A stretch of 64,000 bases of DNA from Toxotes chatareus. Lineage: Eukaryota > Chordata > Actinopteri > Toxotidae. A program made the translations under genes and the position numbers. The notes beneath the pieces were generated by a model. That model saw only the letters and a list, made by a program, of their open reading frames with translations. It ran no database searches and had not been told where the DNA came from. The stretch covers positions 11,586,001-11,650,000 of the forward strand of contig CM028890.1 of assembly GCA_016801885.1 (NCBI GenBank), written 5' to 3'. Within the stretch, counting starts at the first letter, position 1; every line of letters starts with the position of its first letter. This document shows positions 25,740 through 39,446 of the stretch, in pieces.

Positions 25740-28700
25740 CTGCATAAGAAATTTGTGGGACATAGAGAGGAAATGTCAGTGACAATACTGTCTCATGGCA
25801 CATTTCTTGGCAAGAAGCATGTATAATCCTGTTAAAGAGAAAAAGAGACATGAGACATGGATGAGTTTCTGAATGCTTGAGATTTTTTTTTTTTTTAGAT
25901 AACAGTGTCAAAAAATATAGTTGTTTATGTGAATGTGATTTGATATGTAGCTGAATCTCGTTTTCTGGGAATAGCTTTAACCTTTTTTGCAGATCCATCT
26001 CCCACACAGAACATTCTCTCTCACATGCATTTTCACAAAACGATCACACGTGCTCACATTAACTCTTGGAAGCATGCGCTAACTCAGTCCTGTCTGCGGG
26101 GGCAGAGAAAACAAGCTGCTGCATGTTTACATCCACGGCACAGTCACACATTCACACGGTTTGTATTTCACACAGACAGATGCTGTGCTGTGACTAGAAG
26201 CATCCTGACTGGCTGAGTGTGTGGTGTGATTGGGCTGATGCTAGATCAGTTTCAGCCACCAAAGCTTACCTGCGCCCTGATTGGTCACATCGTTGCGTAT
26301 GACACAGTGACACAGTTTTGACTGTACTGCTGCAGCACAGACGCAGTTAGTCTGCCTTCATTTCTTAAAGACAGAAGAGGCATAGTAGTAATGATCACTG
26401 ATTCTACTGCTTAAAATGTTTTTTTTTTTTTTTTTTTTGCGCAGTTGTGCAAATACCAGTGACGTTACCAGAAAAGGGAAGGAAAGGTTGACAGGAAACA
26501 ATGACGCAGTATGTGACATCTGTTCAGATATTACTAACCAAAGTAATTTACACATCTGCATTTAAATTCTTTGCACTTAAGGAAATATTTCTTTTGCATA
26601 GCTCCATTGTAGCAAATTGTCTCTTAAAGCATTGGTCATCCACTCTCATTTGCCCCTTCTGTGAGGAAAACAAGTGGTGAATTTATAATTAACCAAGTGT
26701 CTTTTTAGCGCTTTAGTTCACAAACTGTTGCAGTCACAAAAACAGGTCTGCGCAGTTTCACTAAAACTCAAACAGTCCACACGTTCGTGACTGAATAGCT
26801 GGCCAGATGCCAGTACTCTTCCGTCCCCAAATTCACAAGAAGCACTCCCCTCCCCCCAAAGCCCCCTGCTGATTTATCTGAAGGGGTTGTGCCTCCTTTA
26901 GCCCGAGAAACAATGGCTGACCTACACCCCCACAAGTCCACTTTTAAAGAGAGGCAGGGAGACAAAAACACCAATGTTCAGACAGAAATTTTAGCATAGT
27001 GACAACAGCTTTTGCCTGAACATTTTGTTCTCAAGTTTGTCCGGGAAAATTGCTCCACTTGATCCTTAAAAACTGATGTAAAATGAAATTTGATTGCTTT
27101 ATGTGGGGACAATTGCCACTGCCACAGTAGACAGTACAAATATAAAATAACAAAGAACAGAAATTGGAAACAAGGGTCATGAAAAAGAACATTAAAATTC
27201 ACAAATTATGAAAATCCATTTTAAAAACACTCATTTATGATTATACAAATATATCACAGATTTTTAGATATTTGAAAAAGTAAATAACTGTTCAAAATGA
27301 GGATCCTTGATTTCCTTCACAGGCATCATAACATTAGTCAATGAAAACAAAAACTTCAAATACGAATCAAGCAAATCCAGAAATGTAGTAATATGATCCT
27401 GTAGCATTCATGTGTGAGGGTACAATACTGGTTTTCAGCTCTACAGAGAAGTTATGTTTACACCATGTGATGCCAACAGCTCCCTTTCACGTGGCAGCCA
27501 TTATACTAAGCCTGTTTACTTAAAACACCTACCCACAAACAGGTCAACGTTTCAGGCCGGCTCCAGCAGTGAAGGGACACTTCTGCCAAACAGATGCTTA
27601 ATGAACAACAGCACCTTAAGATGATTCAGCCATAAATTCCTCCACAACTGAAACACCCACACCAACCCTCAGCATTAGTCACAGTTGTACACACCTAGTG
27701 TAAATTAAAAGCTGACATCACACGTAAGTATTGCACTTAGCTCTTTGTGCGTCATGTAAAAAGCATGAGAACCCCTGGTTTAAGCTTTTAAAATATATTC
27801 TATTGCTAAAAGCGTTTCATATTTTTGGATGTAAAAATGAATGAACAACTGTACTATAACTGTCAGACAAATGTTGTGGAATGAAAAGTGCAATATTTCC
27901 TCCCAAAATGTGGTGGAATATAAAGGAACATAAAAGAAAGGAGCTTGAGTAAAGCACAAAACAGTAATTAAGTACAGTACTCAAGGAAATATACTTCTTT
28001 CCACAAAAGGGTGAATCACTAAAACCACAGTAACATATTTGTCTAGTATCATCAGGTATGACTAAAGGCTGGGTGAAACTTCATTAAAAATGATTGGCAT
28101 GGTGGAGAGTTTTTGTAACAATAAAGGAACATGCACAAACTTCTATATTTGCTGTAAGACAGATTTCCACACTTGGAAAGCAGCATTTTGCTTTTAGACA
28201 AATGTGGTTATTCATCTCAGCTCCTTCAGATGTCATATGATGAACTCAAACTGATCCGGATCTGGTTTAAGCCTGATTACAGGTCACTATCTGATGAAGT
28301 GTGATACGAAACATGTTTTCTTTTGTGCTGTACGCTGACTTTTTTGTCTACTACGTCAGCAAATATAAAATACACTTGACGAGCTAATGATAATTATCTA
28401 TGTGGGATTTTTTCTGATCCTGGCATTTGCTTTCGCACTTCCTTGTTTGCTCTTTCCTGGCCGGCTGATCTTGCCTGTCAGTATGTGCTGCTGAGCAAAC
28501 AATAAGAGCAATAAAGTTATGACTAATATTGAAAAAGGAGTGCATACAGGGGAGTGTGTGGTTTCGTCTGGGCACAGTTACTCAGGGCTTATAAGAAATC
28601 AGTGAAATCTGATTTCTGACTTCTGCAGGGACTTTCTTCATTTTCCACTGTTCAAGATCAAATGTTGACTCTTTTCATATTTCTGGCGAGGCATACTTCT

Positions 28701-29608
28701 CGGGCTATATTTGGTTACCTACACAGGCTGACCAAACGTACCTGCTAAGCCAGAAATCTTTACTGTCTTCTCTCTCTTCATGTTTAAAGACAATCTGATA
28801 CACCGGTTCCTCCAGCTGCAGCTTCAATCAGGTGCATCAGTTTTAGAAGTGACAGCAATTGTATCCAGACAAGATGCGTAAGTACCATCATGTTTGAACA
28901 CACAGGCGAATCTGATCTAAATATAATATACACATCGGTTAATAACATGTTCATTTGGATGACAAAAAATATAGCTATCTTTTGTCACTCTCTGGCCCTC
29001 TCTTGCTTCCTAGCATGTTTACTTCTCTTCCATTTCCAGTATCTCAAAGCTGATTTGTTCCACACAGGTTTTTAATTCATCAAAACCAAAGCCTGGAGAG
29101 AATTTGGGTCAGTGCTTGCAGTCAAGAGCAAGATATAAATAACAAAGAAAAACACACACATACACATACACACACAGACAGTCTACATTAGTGCAAGTGT
29201 AAGTAAACTGAATACAACTCAGTAACAAAGTAAAGTAGATATACGTGTGGTAGTGCTTTCTAAGAAGAGGTGAATGAAAAATGGATTTAGCGTCAGAAGT
29301 GTTAACATATAAACCTCATTTTCTGAGGTGATGTCTGATGGTTGTCTACTCATTTAAAACCACAAACAAGACTAGGTCAAAACCTAGTATATGGTTGGAC
29401 TGTGTATATGCCTAACTCACTAAATGATGTAAAATGTTAATGGGCAAACTGATGATGTTGTTGCATCATATTTACACTCATGCCTCATGCAGTTTCAGTC
29501 CTTTATCTGTTTGCTTCTGTCCCACTCTCTGTGCTCATATAAACAGTCCTTTAACACAGCCAAATTGCCAATAAAGATTTTCTGCTTTACATGTTTTTTG
29601 TTTCACTT

Positions 29609-29680
29609 AGAAAGTGGGGAAACTCCAACATTCAGCCGGCTGTCCAGTGGTATAAGTTCATCAGTCAGCTAGTCATCGAC
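29609..29680 (+). repeat. Interspersed repeat copy B
   Basis: A diverged second copy of the segment at 11566-11640, sharing GGGGAAACTCC, CATTCAGCCGG, CCAGTGGTATAA and a TCATCAGTCAG tail in the same order. It is followed about 45 bases later by a short ATTCACTC tandem run (29718-29746). Confidence 0.7.
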
Positions 29681-29717
29681 ATTCTGGATCACAGGGCTGT
29701 TTAACAGTGTGTTAAAC

Positions 29718-29746
29718 GTTCACTCATTCACTCATTCACTCATTCA
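29718..29746 (+). repeat. (ACTCATTC)n short tandem repeat
   Basis: Three to four copies of an 8-base ACTCATTC unit. Simple repeat. Confidence 0.8.
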
Positions 29747-31214
29747 GTATTTCCTCTAAAACAGATCTGCAGTGGTTTGTTCTAAAATAGTCACACTCAG
29801 GATCCAGACACTCATAAAACTGCAGATAATATACTTAATTATATAATAAAAAGACTGCGATTTCAAACACCACACCACTTTCAGACAAAAGTGCTGTTGT
29901 ACAATATTTGCAGTATCTTCACACTTAACTACAGTTTAAAAAAAAGCTATGACTAAGCTATAAAATACTTCCTGATATTTGGATGCTCTGCTCTTGGCTC
30001 ATAATTCCTGGTAATTCTATGGTAATTCTACTGACGCTTATCAAAGCTTTATGAGCAAACAAAAGCAATCAAAATGTTTCTGTAGCAACAAGGAAACCAG
30101 CGAGACAAAGAGAAAGAATCTGGGAGCTGATGACATAATTTATAGACACTTGCTAAAAACCATGAACCTATTCTTTTTTTCTTCTGTCTTTCAGCCAATA
30201 AAATCAAAATTGGCAGATTTCTTGCATAATCACTTCTTTCCAACTGAGGGTAAAGTCCATTGTTGGTTATGGTGAACAGGCACTTCCTAAGGTCCAGAGA
30301 ATGGCAGTGGTGGGACAGAGAGTAAAAACACAACTGCTTTGTCTTTCTTTGTTCATCCATCCATATGGTTCTAGTCCTGACCAGCTAAGACAGGAGAAGC
30401 GCCCGTCTGTCAGTTTCCCTATTGAACACGTCTCACTATTGTTTATAGACATAACAAAGGGAATGCTTATTTTTCCAGGATTCATGTTGACCTGTTTTTC
30501 ACCTCCCCCTTAAGCACAAGCATACGCATAAACTGATACCATCGTGCTCACATGTCTCTGGCTATGTTAGGTCCAGCCATACTGAAGTGTGTTTATAAAG
30601 TCAGCTCATTAAAGGTGCTAAAAACTACAGGGGCACACCACAATGTCAAAATGTTTCTTCATCATTATGAAAATAAATAACATTATCCTGTATGCCTGAC
30701 CTGAGTCTTGATAAGGTACATCGCAGTTGGATAGACAACAAGAGAGATTATACATTATATTGCTTTAATCTTCATTCTGTTTGTTCTGGCTTTAAGGCGG
30801 CGATATGAAAAGTTGTGTTAAGCAAGATGACGAGGTGACGGGGTGAGGCAGAGAAGTATGATGTTACTTTGTCATGGTAAAACAATTAAATGTTCCTTGA
30901 CGTAGCTAGAGCAAAAATTAGCCAGTTAATGTGAGAATTTTGTAGGCCATTGATATTCTTGAAGCTTCTTGGAAAAGTCTTGAAACATTCTGGTTTGTTT
31001 TGGATGCATGCATTTTTTAAAGTATTTAGATCTTTCTCTAAAGTAAAAGTAAAAATACCACAATGTAAACATGCTACATTTTTTAGATAAAAATACATAA
31101 ATATTAGCAGCACAACATGTAACCATCATATTCATGCTGTAAGTGGACAAACTAGAGCCAGTTTTAATTACTTTAGATGCTCTTGGGTATTTTAATCCAT
31201 AATGGATGAAAATT

Positions 31215-31400
31215 TGTACAGGCATTCCATGGTCCCCAGAGGATGAATCCTAATGAAATTTCTGATCCTCTGGCTTTTTATCTACTGCCACAACTCACTT
31301 TTATTCAGGTCAGTTTTGTTTATATCGCCCAAAAATCACGAATTTGCCTGTGAGCGTGTAGCTGCAAACCTCAAAAAGATGCTAGCATGGCTGTAGACAC
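31215..31400 (+). repeat. Degenerate fish interspersed repeat, copy 1 (composite)
   Basis: The phrase GGCATTCCATGGTCCCCAG plus AGGATGAATCCTA and a CTGGCTTTTTATC block parallels copy 2 at 32450-32620. At 31308-31352 there is a different repeat phrase (TTTATATCGCCCAAAAATCA, then AATTTGCCT), and at 31382-31399 a GCTAGCATGGCTGTAGAC end phrase. All three are repeat modules I recognise as common in percomorph genomes. Their adjacency suggests nested or rearranged copies. Confidence 0.6.
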
Positions 31401-31671
31401 AAAAGAAATATTCAATATTTCCTTCTATAATGTGTTGAAGTACAAGTATAAAGGATTTTAAATGCTCCATCACAAGTACGTCAAAACTGCACTGAATTAC
31501 TGTAAGACACACCCCTGTTTAAGAGGTAAGGCTTGTTTTGTGTAATTTGTCACCTAATATGAAGACAAACTTCCCTTATGTTTTTCATTCTTCCATTGGA
31601 TAAACATAGAACAGAGCAGTTGAGCCATGAAACATAAGCCATGACGAAGGGCCAGCAGGGTTCCTCCCCAG

Positions 31672-31775
31672 TTAAACATGCTGGGGCGGATGTTTCCTGA
31701 AAGTACACCACTCCTGAGTCATGTCAACCGGCTCAACAAGGCTAACGAACACAGGCGATCCGAGGACAACCTATG
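31672..31775 (+). other. Exon-like segment, unproven
   Basis: A 104-base stretch bounded by a good acceptor (TTCCTCCCCAG, ending 31671) and a good donor (CTATG followed by GTGAGA). It is open in one frame, reading from ATG at 31678 as MLGRMFPEST, then LLSHVNRLNKANEHRRSEDN. Composition is less AT-rich than the flanks. The peptide matches nothing I know and no partner exon was found, so it may equally be a conserved non-coding element or chance. Confidence 0.2.
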
Positions 31776-32449
31776 GTGAGAACAGTTGAAAGACTAAGGG
31801 TCTAACCTCAGATAACCCTGTGGTGTAAACAGGCGATAAAATGAAATCTGCAATGGTGAGATTAGAAACAATAACAGAAATAAAGTGAGATATTTTGAAA
31901 CATTCTGCTTTACACCTGCGTTAACTTTCTGCCCGCCATGAGTGCTGGTGACCTATACTGTGATTATGTAATCTACAAGATGTATAGCCTGCATGTGTGT
32001 GCGTGAGTGAGTGTACTGCAACACATGAGCAGATTTTATAAACATGATTAGGCATGCAAAACACACTGACCCTCTGTCTACAGCTGCTGGATTGTGTACC
32101 CCTTCACATAATTGTCATGTGCTCTGCCATTCATGTTAACATAATGTAAAACAAAATCTCGACTGTTGTGCTACTCATGAGTGAAATTACAGACATCATG
32201 GTCATAATTTCATGATTACATAACAATATGAATCTGAGTTTCTATTTGATACAATTTACTTCAACTTTTAAGGGAAATTCCACCACTTTTCCGCATAAAG
32301 TCAGTTTACTAGTTACGGAGAGTATTAGTCAGGTTTTGAATAAAATTGTGTAATGTCCTCTGTGCCCATGGAGGAGTTTTGTTATTTGCCGAAAATAACC
32401 ACAGCTTGTGCTTGGAGAAAACTGTTTTTTTAGCCATAGCTGTCAGGAT

Positions 32450-32620
32450 GGATTGCAAAGCAATTTGGCAAAGGCATTCATGGTCCCCAGAGGATGTAGC
32501 TTACTACTTTTGTGATCTCCTGACTTTTCATCAATACTTTGGTTTATGACCAAATGCCTGCAAATTCAAAGACATTTCCATCAGGCTCAAGTGAACTTTG
32601 TGTTTAATGGTAATGCGCAA
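32450..32620 (+). repeat. Degenerate fish interspersed repeat, copy 2
   Basis: Contains GGCATTCATGGTCCCCAGAG, a TGATCTCCTGACTTTTCATC block, TGGTTTATGACCAAATGCCT and CATCAGGCTCAAGTGAAC in order, the consensus order of a dispersed fish repeat. The first part repeats 31215-31300. No coding capacity. Confidence 0.65.
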
Positions 32621-35600
32621 GCTTTTGCCTTTGAATTATGGCATGAACATGTGTCTGAACATGTATTTACTGGATTCATGGGTTTTCACAGAAAAAAAGG
32701 TGAATTGGAAAATTAAAAAATCTAAAAGTTTTTTTTTTTTTTAAACCAATAGTTTTTAAACTAATTTGCATTCATAGTTTTGTCAATAATTTTTGATTAT
32801 TTTTATTTCTTGTTCTTTTTCTCGTTCTTATTCTCGTTCTCCAGTAGTGACACAGTTGGTGTGAAAATCCACCAGACTCACTAATCTTTGTTCCTATCAG
32901 GCGCTGATTCAAATCACAGAAACAGAGTGGTTGCTGTTGTTGCATAATTGCCAACAGCATGTCAGGATTAGGAAGCCATCACAGACAGACAAAAGCTCCA
33001 CACAAATGGACAAATACACACGCACACAGATGCAAGTTGCATGCAAGTTTCTAAATCCATTGTTGGACCCTTGCAATCTGTCTGAACTGCATTTGTCTCA
33101 TTGTTTACTTGAAAGAATTGCTACAATGAAAGAATTCAATATTCTCTGAAAATGTAAAGATGACAACAACAGCAGCAGATAAATCACTTGCTGAACACTT
33201 AAGGCCTCCCTCCAACCCAGAGATTTAAAAATGATTACACGAAAGCAGTGCCCTTTCCATCCCCCACACCCCTTTGAGCTCCAGTAAGATTAAAGGCTGA
33301 TCATGTATCTGATGGTGCCACAGCAAGTTTCTTACTGCCATTAGTCTGTTGCAGGGGCCTAATCCCAGCAAATCCGTTATTTTCCTCAGTACATCCAACA
33401 CACACTACAGCCAGCCTTGACTGAGTCACAACAACAAGTAGGGTAAATGAGCGAAGTAGGAGCAAAGAATAAAAACTGCTGTGTTACTATTCAAGGGATT
33501 GTCATCATGGCGAATCAGTTTTCTTCTAATCCACGGTCAGTAATCAAAATACAACGATGCACAGCAGACGGGAATGACGCATTTTCCTATAAGGCTCAGT
33601 TCTTGGTGTCCGTCTGCAACCTGTTCAGAGTAATAGGATCACTGCAGTGGAGGGCAGAGGTTTTAGGGCGGTCATGAAGCAGTGGGGGTGCAGCATGCCG
33701 CTGAGAGACCAGCGATTGGACAGATGCATGTCTAGTCCTCTTTGAAGTCAAAAAACGTGCGTCAAAGCATGTGTGTAGAGAACAGTGTGGAGAAAACACA
33801 GAAGCCACATTCTGACAAGGTGAGTTTCAATGAGGCTGCTTTTTGCAACACACAACTGTTTGGATGTGCTAAATTACAATTAACACAGTCTGCAAGTAAC
33901 AGAAGTAGTAATAATAAATAATCTTACTGAACATAATGATCACTTTATTAGTTATAATAACAAATAAGTCATGATAAGTTATGTCAACATCTATTAAATT
34001 ATTTGGTACAAGTTTTTATGGAACCTTCATATTATGATAATAACTGTGGTATCTTTGCGGATAGCTAAACAACCATAAGGGATCATTGCTGTCATCTTTC
34101 CTCTTCTTCATCAAGGACAGTTTTCAAGCCACTTACTTTGCCTTCAAGTAAAGTACTAACCTTGAGGGCTCCTCTGAACGTGCTGTACAGACTTGGGCCG
34201 AGTCTTTGCAAACTAAACAAAGCAAGTACATATCACATTGATAATCAGTCTTGTGAAAAGCCAGGCAGAGCAGCTGTCTCTGCAAGACAGCCTACGTCAG
34301 CAGCAAGGTGAAACAACTGAGATTACAGGGTGGGTAGACGGACCATAATCGTTCCCACGTCCCATGTTTGACTTTTACCAGCTCGAACAACACACTAAGG
34401 AGACAGGGTCATGCAGCTTTGCCCTTTCGATAAAGACATCTTATCAGTTTATCGGTTTCATAACAAAATTATAATAAGTTTTGTGGTAATTACTCCAGAG
34501 AGTCCACAGTTGCCGACACTACCAAATTTGTTTATGCTGTTGTAACGAATTTGTTACAACAGACCAAAAACTCTCACACTGAGAGCTGCTCGGAGGCTGA
34601 GGACTGATAAACATGAAGAGCGAAGGCTTGTTGAATCTCTTATTTCCTCTTCCAGAGGAGGTTATGTTATTGCACCTGTTAGCTTGTTGTTCTGTCAACA
34701 GGAGATCTCCAAAACTTTCCATAACATTTGCTGGACAGACTCTACTGAGAGACAAAAAGAGTCAAATTTTGAGGTTTTGTGATTTGCATTTCCAGCAACT
34801 GAGGTGGACATGAATAGACATGATTATGCATATTGAAGATATACTTTAAGGGTAAATAAATCAATACAATATTAAATTTAAATAGTTGAATGGATATATT
34901 TTTAGATGTAAGAGATATTTAGGGCATTGTTCAGTATTAGCAAAGGGTCTTTGCCTCCTGAATGCATCCCCAATCCCAAAGCATTAGATCAAATGGAGTT
35001 GTGATTATGTGGCAGGATCCTAAACATCATAAACGTCATTCAACAATCTGTGTCAGTAACATGAACAGTTCATTACATAAAAACACTATGTGCAAGAAGT
35101 AGTGCACTCACTTAGCAAGTATTCAGGCCAAAATCAGTGAAACCATGTAAGGAGCTGCATTGGGCGAGGTATGCTGCTTCAGATACCGAAAGAAATACAG
35201 TTTGAGTGAAAGATCTGTGACTTTTCAGATGCCAAAACCCTGCACAGCGATTTTTTCTATTGCAGAGCTAAGCTCAGTGTGAACGCAGCCATGCTCACAA
35301 TCTCAACAGAAATAGTTTATTTAGTCATACTTTGTAAAAAATGTGCAGTCTGGAATGTACTGAGCACACAAACGGACTTTGGAGAAGTACATCATGCTCC
35401 ATAAGTTATTTAAAAAGTTCCTTTGACATATTCATACCGTGTCACATTGTCACCATTGATGTCAGTGTAACAACCTCTGCTCTCAGTGACGTAGGAAACT
35501 ACACCCTTTTTGCACCTGCTTTTCACATGCAAGGACTGAGTGTGACACTCAAAAGATTATGTTAATGTGCCTATTTGAACGATGAGAAATGTGTAAGTAG

Positions 35601-35933
35601 TGGGGCAGAGAAGAAATTGTAAACCTTTAGAGAAAATTTAACTTGTGGCACTGATATAACTGAATTACAGCGGCAGTGTTGCTCCCTCTACTGAGTGTGA
35701 TCTAGTTTACTGAAAAGAGCTGTTGCCACAAAACATCCAGCATACTTGGCATGTTTTCTTATTAAAGTAACTGATAATGATTAGAAAATACAAAAAAAAA
35801 AAAAAAAAAACACACACATTTAATTCAGAACTTAAGCTATTTGTCTTGTTCAGCTCTATTATCTGATATGCACAACTTAAGGTTTAAAGGTTCAAAAGCC
35901 AGTTAATCCACTGTGAACTCTGAAGCTAGGGAT

Positions 35934-35950
35934 TGCCCTCCAGTGGCCGG
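35934..35950 (-). promoter_or_regulatory. CTCF-like motif
   Basis: On the minus strand it reads CCGGCCACTGGAGGGCA, matching the CTCF core with one G in place of the usual A. Occupancy is unknown. Confidence 0.3.
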
Positions 35951-36034
35951 AGGAGAGGAGATTTGCAGAAAGAAGGTATAACCTCAAACCAGCATTGCTC
36001 AGTGATATTATGCATAAAGGGCCTAACAGTATAT

Positions 36035-36200
36035 TTCCATTCACTCATTTGGCAGATGCTTTCATACAAAGCAACTTACAAGTGAGGGACAACACTGAAG
36101 CTCCAGTACAGTAGGAGACTTTGGAGAGTGCTGAGAACTAAAACTACTCTGTAAGACAAGGTGCAGGGAGATCAGGGGGGAAAAGGGCACAGTAAGTACC
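36035..36200 (+). mobile_element. V-SINE-like / LINE-tail fragment
   Basis: CATTTGGCAGATGCTTTCAT then ACAAAGCAACTTACAAGTGAGG is the well-known conserved central domain shared by fish V-SINEs and related LINE 3' ends. About 110 bases of associated sequence follow. The 5' tRNA-like head was not found, so it is probably truncated. Confidence 0.7.
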
Positions 36201-37741
36201 AGTTAGGCATGTCAGGACAGTAGAGGTGTTAAAGAGGAGGTGCTCTCAGAATAAGTGGTCTTCAAGAGAGTTTTGAAGATAGAGAGGGACACTCCTGCTC
36301 TGATAACATTTGGTAGCATATATCTTCCTACAACAGCATAAACAATTACATCATTGCAAACTTTAGCAACAGCATTGCAGTTATGTTTGGCATAACTGTG
36401 ATTAAAACACATAGCTGTTCTGCACTGTAACAAACAACGAACAGTGTAACTTACACATCGGTATCTTTTCTGTGGTATGACACAGAATGTCATTTCTAAT
36501 TCTATATAACTCTATTATGAACCTAATATCTAATCAGATTCCATACAAACATTAGTTGATTCTTTCAAGTGTTTTTTCTTTGTTTTTAACTCTATAACAA
36601 ACTATAACAAAAGACTGTCTGAGTCAGCATGAAATGGTTCACAAATACCTCCAAAATAAAGTTGCCAGATGGGAAATTCTTCATTTTCAAAACACAAAGA
36701 GCCTGGAAATAGCATATGTTAGGAGAAACATACACCTTGAGTGTCCTGTTTCTCTCTTTTTTCCTTGTCTGGGCCAACTTCCTCTGCAGCATTTTCACAT
36801 CTTCTTTGTCATTTTGGTTCCTCAAAGTTGTCAAAAGAGCTTGCCAAAATGTCCATTCACTCCTACCTATTAAAGCTTCACCAGTGTTTTGAACTCTCAT
36901 AGTGGCATTTTTAAAAAGGCATAATTGTCTGCTTTTTATTTTTCATCTAAAACTTTCACATCCCTGTCCTAAGGGTGACACAAACAGACACTTCGGTAAA
37001 CACACACCGGCGCTTTCTTACAGCATGAACCACACAGTCTGTCCCAGGTTGCCCAGCGTACCGTGGGAACTGTATCTGCGGAGACCAGCGCATTGTGGCA
37101 CAGGAGCTGTCAGGAGGGACAGCGGGATAAAACAGGAATTGTCCTTCGTCATGGACCCAATTCATCCAGTTGGCACACAACAGCCTGTTCGTGTAACATC
37201 ACCCGACTCGACCCAAACCGAGTCAGGCTAGAGGGATCTGATTGTTCCCCTCTGGGGTGCAACAGTGAGTACAGACTGAGGGCACTATTATTCAGCCTAC
37301 CCTGTTTCAATGTAGCACATGCACACACTGACAGAGACGTTTAGCTGAGGCATCTTAATTAAAGTTTAAACATAAAGACAACAAATGCCCTCTTTATGTT
37401 CCCAGAGCAGTAAACAAAATGCTCCTGAACAGGAGTCACGATCAGGTTAAAGTTCACACTGTCACCTGCCACAGAAGGCAGGTGACAGAGAGGTGACAGA
37501 GCGTTTTCACAGTCTTTTCCTGCACTAGAAATTAAACTGGAGAATAAAGCACTCTTTTATATTTTAAGCCTAGATCTATGGGTACAAAAGCAGTCTTGTT
37601 TTCAGTTTCCTTTTTACTGTCAGCTTTCTACTCTCATTATGTTATGACGACGATATTCTGAGTTTTCATAAAGGAGACAATTCTGTATCATTGATGGACA
37701 TAATAAAGTACTGGTTTTGAAGTATAACTTTTATTAAAAGA

Positions 37742-38245
37742 GAGAAAACCAGTCCATTAATCCATAAATCAAAATTATTCAGCAGCTTTGTTTAATCAAG
37801 CAAAAATGGTTCTAGCCTTCTCATACTGGGTTCTAAATTATTTTAGATTAAATATCTTTAGATCTTGATTAGCTGAACATTTGAAGACACCACTATGAGT
37901 TCCCATTTTGTTTTTGTCATAACATTTTTCTCTATTTTTTTTTTACATTTTAAAGACAAAACTAACAGTCAATCCATCGGCAGAAAACAGTCCATACATT
38001 AATCAAAAGTAATAAAATATTAATAATCGTTGCTTGCAGCCCTACCTATATGTTACTCATCATTTGACAATTGCTAGACTCAATTATTACATATAATTTT
38101 TATTCAATTCCCATTTATTCTCTCAAGGAACCATTGCGTATGTAAAAAGGTCCGAAAACTGTGAAAAATTATTATTTGATTATCACAATTGTTACTGATT
38201 AATCTTTGGTTGAGCAGCTAATCTATTAATTTAGCCCTAGTTGAA
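37742..38245 (-). mobile_element. Degenerate MITE-like repeat copies
   Basis: On the minus strand, the sequence ending at about 38048 begins TAGGGCTGCAAGCAACGATT and continues into ATTAATC-rich sequence, the start of a very common fish non-autonomous DNA repeat. A second TAGGGCT-ATTAAT start occurs at about 38243. Both are diverged, and the inner limits are uncertain. Confidence 0.5.
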
Positions 38246-39299
38246 TTTAAACAGTTTACCTTTGTCCTCATTTGATTGTGTGCACCCTGGTTGATGTGTT
38301 ACGAGGTTAAGGAGAGGTCAGGGCTAACATAGAGCAACCTAATCAATAACTTTGTTCTTGGACTACTGACCTAAGTGTTACCTGCAAGAGTAATGACCAC
38401 AGATGGCAAGGAATAATGACCTTGTGGTCGCTGTACTGTAAGACAGCACAGGGCGGTACATCTATGTGCCTTAAAAGCCCTTGAAATCGGAAATACTTTC
38501 AAATCAGATCAATACTTCTAGCTTTTCAGTACAGCATATGTACTTCCTCACAGAGGGATATCATGTGCAGCAATGATTTCATGATTGTATCACGCTGCAG
38601 TGAAAGACAGGGAGATGTCACTAAATGTCCACACCCATCATCAGACAAAGTCCAAACCAATTCTGACACCATGAAATTTAACTCGGAAGCCCATTGTTTG
38701 TGGCTGTATGATAATTAGAGCTGGCCTTGCTAGCTGTTTATGTAAGAGGGGCTTGTTTATTCATAGTGGGTTCAGTTTGTGCGAAAGCCCCTTTGGATCT
38801 CAATGGCTCCATTATTAGGAGAGTGGTTAAAGCCTCTTTCAAACTTCAAACATAAGAAGCCTCCTACTCAGGCAAACTGGCTTGGTGATCTGCAAAAACT
38901 GAAATGTAATCACTATGCATATGCAGCAATGTGCAGAGCACAGGGAAAATCGAAATCTGTGAGGCCTCTATTATTGTGTCCTAAACTGTTACGCAGTTGA
39001 ACAATCGGTGAAACACCTGAGAACGCAATGTTCCTGATGTAGTCTGTGCAGTAAGTAACATGCAGCCTTGATTCATCTGTGGCCATCACACAGAAAATAT
39101 AAATACGACCGGCTGAGGACTCATTACATTTCCACTGACCTGTTAACAGAGCTTTCCATATGTTATACGACACCAAAGAGAAAATGGCCACGCACAGCTG
39201 GGCCATTGTTTGTAACAGTGGGCCTGAAGTGTGCAAAGCCTCATTAAGAGCGGATGGCTATAAGCCTCTTTGACTGTGCTCTCTGCGCCGGCAGACACT

Positions 39300-39446
39300 G
39301 AACCAGGTAGAGTGGAGCAAGCACAAGCTGCACGGTAAAACCAGAAAATTGCGTGTTCAAATCCTGGTTTGGGGGCAAAACAGCTCCTGTAGTACCACAG
39401 ATTTCGGATATGACCGAAATCTGTGGTACTACACATCCCAACACCA
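39300..39446 (+). repeat. Perfect 20-bp hairpin next to a B-box-like sequence
   Basis: Left arm 39388-39407 (TGTAGTACCACAGATTTCGG) and right arm 39414-39433 are perfect complements separated by a 6-base loop. An outer CTGGTTTGGG (39364) pairs imperfectly with CCCAACACCAG (to 39446). Just upstream, GTGTTCAAATCCTGG at about 39352 matches a tRNA B box (GGTTCRANTCC). It may be a foldback DNA element, a tRNA-derived SINE remnant or an unusual small-RNA hairpin. Confidence 0.5.

Noticed and set aside
36902..37344. Two overlapping plus-strand frames of 109 and 93 codons
   Set aside because: GC-richer patch, but no family resemblance and no consistent splice sites.
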